NCBI GenBank assembly: GCA_028583405.1
Contig: JAPTMU010000399.1
Coordinates: 87,982-151,981, forward strand
DNA from: Pogonophryne albipinna
Taxonomy: Eukaryota; Chordata; Actinopteri; Perciformes; Artedidraconidae
Direction: 5' to 3'
DNA length: 64,000 nucleotides
Made by a program: the position numbers and the translations under genes. Of the stretch, positions 62,354-64,000 are shown in pieces (positions within the stretch are counted from its first letter, which is position 1; every line of letters starts with the position of its first letter). Under the pieces are notes generated by a model, which was given only the letters and a program-made list of their open reading frames with translations, made no database searches and was not told where the DNA came from.

Positions 62354-62938
62354 AGAATGTCCCTACTTGAGTATCTTAATCAATAAAACAATAATTATGG
62401 CTTAACACATTTTTCCGTCTGATTATTTTGTAATTCTTTACTTAAAATATTTGGCTAAATTGTGCTATATTGAATAATAATCGTATTATCTTTTGGACCC
62501 CCCTTGAAGCCAGATGGTACATCTCAAGGATTTATTCCAAATAAAGAAGCAATTCTGTTTTTTTTGTGCCTCTTTACGCAAGATTAAAACATGCATGGCC
62601 TGCCTCTGTTCAATAGGATGCAAACACAGGTAGGTAAGTGTGCGTTGACCGTATTGTTCTGGTAATGTTGTATTGTTTTGTAAGCGTACTGTTCAATGTA
62701 TCATAGGTCCAATTCATAGTGACTTTGTATATTATATATTAAAAAGTTTTAGCTTGTATTGTCAAAATGACACTCATACTGTCTGTTATGTGTGATTGCA
62801 CCATCGGGAATGCTTGGAATTTCGCTGTACTCTGTGTAGTGACAATTAAGGAATCTAATCTAATCTAATTTGACGCATTTATAGTTAAATATAAGGATAA
62901 ATAAGCTGGAATAAGAGCGCTGAACAAAATGTTCTCAC
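62354..62938 (-). other. ARID1A intron stretch with a retroposon tail
   Basis: TGCTTGGAATTTCGCTGTAC, GTGACAATTAAGG and ATCTAATCTAATCTAA at 62812-62870 look like the 3' end of a retroposon with a TCTAA tail. Confidence 0.5.
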
Positions 62939-63035
62939 CGGCTGCTGCTGAGGATACATTCCTGGCTGCTGATTGGGATACGGGCCACCAGGGGGCGCTC
63001 CTTGGCCTGGATACTGATTGGTGTAGGACTCATGC
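62939..63035 (-). CDS. arid1a: ARID1A exon, 97 nt
   Basis: The acceptor ttttccag ends at 63036 and the donor is GTGAG from 62938. After one leftover base it encodes HESYTNQYPGQGAPPGGPYP, NQQPGMYPQQQP, a Gln/Pro/Gly-rich segment, and joins NYKRP of the next exon in phase 0. Upstream exons with the ARID domain are beyond the window end, so the gene is partial here. Confidence 0.9.
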
Positions 63036-63368
63036 CTGGAAAAAAACAATAACAAACCATTATATTTCACCTTTCATCATCACAGTCAACAACACTGTAA
63101 TCCTCCTGTCTTTTTAAAAGCGATAACGAGCAAGATACCTTTAAAAAAACATTTCTCTCTTTAAAAAAAATACGGTACATGTTCCGGTATTAAAGTAAGA
63201 GTAATACCACAGTGTAGTAAAACAACCTGCATTCTATATTTTACTTAAAATTACAATTTAAAAGCACTCATTATGCAGAGTAGCCCTTTTCGAAAAAGAA
63301 AAAAACAACAATGAATTCCATCCTGTGTTCATTGTTTTAATTTCGCAGCTGGAAAAGGTAAAGCTAAT

Positions 63369-63990
63369 TTAAAGTGGACCTATCATGCTATATTGGAAAC
63401 ATATATTGTAGGGCCATACCTATACAAAACTGGTTGTGAAGTTTTGTGCTTAAAATAGCAAACAAATCCTCCATTGTAGCCATGCCTCATACTGCTCATA
63501 TCCCTCTATTCCAGCCCTGTTAATGGGCTAATGCCTGATCAGAATATCAGAGATAAAGTTAAATTCTGCTGTGATAAAACGCCATCCTGTTCTAAACCAC
63601 ATCAAGGATTATTTCTGAAACAGTATGGAGCTCAAATGCTTTTTCTCTTGCGGGTTTATCACAAGGTGAGTTCCTTTTTTCATTTCCTGCTTTTTAAACA
63701 CATGTGCTCTCCAGTACAGGTTAGCTCTGAGTGTTAGCGAGGCTAATGTAAACAAAGACGACCAAAACACGTCAGGCATTGTTTCTGATAGCAACTTTCT
63801 GTGGGTCCGCCGCCGATTTGACGTCATATCGGCAGAAAATCTGTATCTGCCCGTTTTAGCCCCGTTTTTAAAGATTTGGGTACGGAGGAAAAGAGAAAGG
63901 GTTTTATTTTCTGACGCTGCGTGAGTTCCCTGACGCACCGGGACACATATCGATGTATAAAAGACACTGTTATACTTCCAGGTATATTTA
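63369..63990. mobile_element. TTAAAGGTC-family element, third unarrayed copy
   Basis: TTAAAGTGGACCTATCATGC on the left, then ATAGCAAACAAATCCTCCAT, GATAAAACGCCATCCTG, GAGTTCCCTGACGCACCGGG and ACACATATCGATGTATAAAA on the right. The right terminus is diverged and near the window edge. Confidence 0.7.
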
Positions 63991-64000
63991 TCCAATTTCA

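Overview
This is nuclear DNA of a ray-finned fish, most likely a percomorph teleost. The evidence is vertebrate genes split by GT-AG introns, RTE/Rex3-type and L2-type LINE fragments, a Tc1 fragment, many hAT-type elements with 8-bp target duplications, a tRNA-type SINE and very long (CA)n tracts. There is no operon, CRISPR array, rRNA or tRNA gene. Fish and family names come from recognising the translated sequence; no database was searched.

Three protein-coding genes are present, two of them partial. (1) KCNG2 (Kv6.2, a silent voltage-gated K+ channel subunit), + strand: only the last coding exon, S2 to the C-terminus (4130-4933). (2) SLC66A2 (PQLC1, a PQ-loop membrane protein), - strand: five coding exons from the ATG at 48489 to a C-terminus near 10244, with introns of up to about 17 kb. 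Its last exon reads with apparent frameshifts. (3) ARID1A (BAF250a, a SWI/SNF subunit), - strand: the last five coding exons (63035 down to the stop at 53395) and a 3' UTR to about 52090. KCNG2 and SLC66A2 converge tail to tail, as at human 18q23; ARID1A lies elsewhere in human, so that junction is fish-specific or reflects a rearrangement.

Most of the rest is repeats. Several non-autonomous elements have grown tandem arrays inside themselves: a 37-bp unit (2.4-4.06 kb and 31.84-32.65 kb, opposite orientations), a 57-bp unit (18.0, 28.4 and 39.7 kb, same orientation), a 27-bp unit (54.9-55.4 kb) and a 14-bp unit inside a SINE (26.4-26.6 kb). Single-unit relatives are also in the window (61.7-62.4 kb for the 37-bp unit; about 15.9 and 22.15 kb for the 57-bp unit), so the route from element to minisatellite can be read directly. 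Two more arrays, of 15 bp (43.36-44.12 kb) and 40 bp (44.63-46.07 kb), bracket the 51-nt exon 3 of SLC66A2. Nested insertions with exact 8-bp duplications give relative ages at 11.8-13.3, 55.6-56.9 and 58.9-60.4 kb.

The most interesting pattern is how tandem arrays sit beside splice sites in the sense strand. Exon 3 of SLC66A2, a frame-neutral 51-nt exon, has about 36 acceptor-like pyrimidine-tract/TTTAG units upstream and about 50 GCATG motifs just downstream. The KCNG2 acceptor lies 68 nt after about 45 GAAGAAGAG-bearing units. An ARID1A donor runs within 8 nt into a (CA)n tract, and that 429-nt intron is almost wholly microsatellite. These effects on splicing are inferred from sequence and untested.
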